A DNA stretch of 5,668 bases from Eubacterium sp. (lineage in GTDB: Bacteria > Bacillota > Clostridia > Lachnospirales > Lachnospiraceae), in assembly GCA_020844525.1 (NCBI GenBank), contig JAJGAH010000181.1, positions 1 through 5,668 of the forward strand, in the 5' to 3' direction. A model generated the notes under the pieces. The model had not been told where the DNA came from and ran no database searches. It saw only the letters and a list, made by a program, of their open reading frames with translations. Below, piece after piece: positions 4,953 through 5,668 of this stretch. The position numbers were made by a program, and so were the translations under genes. Numbering within the stretch: position 1 is the stretch's first letter; each line of letters begins with the position of its first letter.

Positions 4953-5668
4953 TTGTTAGAGATTATGACGAATGAAGCTGAGTCTTCAGCGAAAATTGTT
5001 GTGATTGGTGTCGGGGGCGCCGGCAACAATGCAGTGAACAGAATGGTAGATGAGTCCATCGGAGGCGTTGAATTCGTTGGAATTAATACTGATAAGCAGG
5101 CTTTAACCCTTTGCAAGGCACCGACGGTGCTTCAGATCGGCGAGAAGGTCACAAAGGGACTTGGCGCAGGTGCCAAGCCAGAGGTTGGACAGAAGGCCGC
5201 TGAGGAGAGCGCGGATGAGATCAAGAAGCTGGTAGAGGGTGCCGACATGGTCTTTGTCACCTGTGGTATGGGCGGCGGAACCGGTACCGGAGCAGCTCCT
5301 GTGGTTGCAGGACTGGCGAAGGAGGCCGGATGCCTGACTGTTGGTGTCGTTACAAAGCCGTTCCGCTTTGAGGCAAGACAGCGTATGACCAATGCCCTTG
5401 CAGGTATTGACCGTCTGAAACAGAACGTTGATACACTGATTGTCATTCCGAACGACAAGCTTCTGGAGATTGTAGACCGCCGCACAACGATGCCGGAGGC
5501 ATTGAAAAAGGCGGATGAGGTTCTGCAGGAGGCTGTTCAGGGTATTACAGACCTGATCAATGTACCTGCTCTGATCAACCTTGACTTTGCGGATGTGCAG
5601 ACCGTTATGAAGGATAAGGGTATGGCTCATATCGGTATCGGTGCTTCCAAGGGTGACGACAAGGCACT
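4953..5668 (+). CDS. ftsZ: Cell division protein FtsZ, N-terminal part, 3' truncated by window edge
   Basis: FtsZ is the tubulin-like GTPase that polymerises into the division ring under the membrane at midcell. The window holds the first 238 codons plus two bases. Translated from TTG 4953 the protein begins [20 protein letters not shown] and goes on with [11 protein letters not shown] (21-31), a nucleotide-binding loop. [11 protein letters not shown] (41-51) follows, then the tubulin signature GGGTGTG (107-113) in [24 protein letters not shown] (135-144) and the T7 loop NLDFADV (N209, D211, D214), which completes the GTPase site of the next subunit, are also seen. All key residues are present. 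The C-terminal linker and the tail that binds partners are outside the window. It follows ftsQ after 165 bases with no ftsA between, and likely has its own promoter. The identification is secure. Confidence 0.98.
   Translation, partial: MLEIMTNEAESSAKIVVIGVGGAGNNAVNRMVDESIGGVEFVGINTDKQALTLCKAPTVLQIGEKVTKGLGAGAKPEVGQKAAEESADEIKKLVEGADMVFVTCGMGGGTGTGAAPVVAGLAKEAGCLTVGVVTKPFRFEARQRMTNALAGIDRLKQNVDTLIVIPNDKLLEIVDRRTTMPEALKKADEVLQEAVQGITDLINVPALINLDFADVQTVMKDKGMAHIGIGASKGDDKA

Noticed and set aside
5103..5630. 175-codon - strand open frame opposite ftsZ
   Set aside because: Complement of highly conserved ftsZ sequence; no independent support.
1..5668. Search for CRISPR arrays, tRNA/rRNA genes, insertion sequences and phage genes
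   Set aside because: No regularly spaced repeats of CRISPR type, no RNA gene signatures and no transposase or integrase frames were seen.

Overview
The window is a stretch of a division and cell wall (dcw) cluster from a low-to-mid GC Gram-positive bacterium. All genes are on the + strand. Clostridia, most likely Lachnospiraceae, is the best guess. This rests on AGGAGG-type ribosome binding sites, a PBP - mraY - murD - ftsQ/divIB - ftsZ order, a TTG-started FtsZ with an N-terminus I associate with that family, and the way the DivIB-like protein resembles those of Lachnospiraceae. The taxonomic call is from memory of family sequences, not from a search.

Layout. Positions 3-959 are the C-terminal 318 residues of a class B penicillin-binding protein (FtsI/PbpB/SpoVD family). 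It carries the KTGTA motif and ends in a Thr/Gly/Ser/Asp-rich tail of about 140 residues, with no recognisable PASTA domain. A 195-base gap (960-1154) holds imperfect direct repeats, a candidate sigma-A promoter (1060-1088) and a strong intrinsic-terminator-like hairpin (1093-1124). Next come mraY (1155-2105), murD (2158-3531) and a DivIB/FtsQ gene (3528-4787) whose GTG start overlaps the murD stop. A 165-base AT-rich gap (4788-4952) holds a possible terminator, a candidate promoter and a strong Shine-Dalgarno. Then ftsZ starts at a TTG (4953) and runs off the right edge.

How the genes work together. MurD adds D-Glu to the cytoplasmic UDP-MurNAc-Ala precursor. MraY moves the finished UDP-MurNAc-pentapeptide onto undecaprenyl phosphate as lipid I. 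The PBP cross-links strands outside the membrane. DivIB/FtsQ is a bitopic scaffold of the division complex, and FtsZ is the cytoplasmic GTPase that forms the ring. ftsW, murG, murC and ftsA, common in other dcw clusters, are absent from the spans where they might be expected.

Most unusual point. The DivIB/FtsQ protein is about 160 residues longer than usual. The extra block splits its extracellular beta domain. It contains a Val-Ser-Ser-Asp-Ser repeat, three 18-residue repeats with Asp/Asn spacing like calcium-binding loops (DxNxDG / DxDxDG), an Ala-rich charged helix and a second Ser-rich linker. The upstream PBP also has an acidic, low-complexity extracellular extension, so two exported division proteins in one cluster share this feature. 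The rest of the window looks like ordinary housekeeping genes; I found no defence system, mobile element, CRISPR array or RNA gene.
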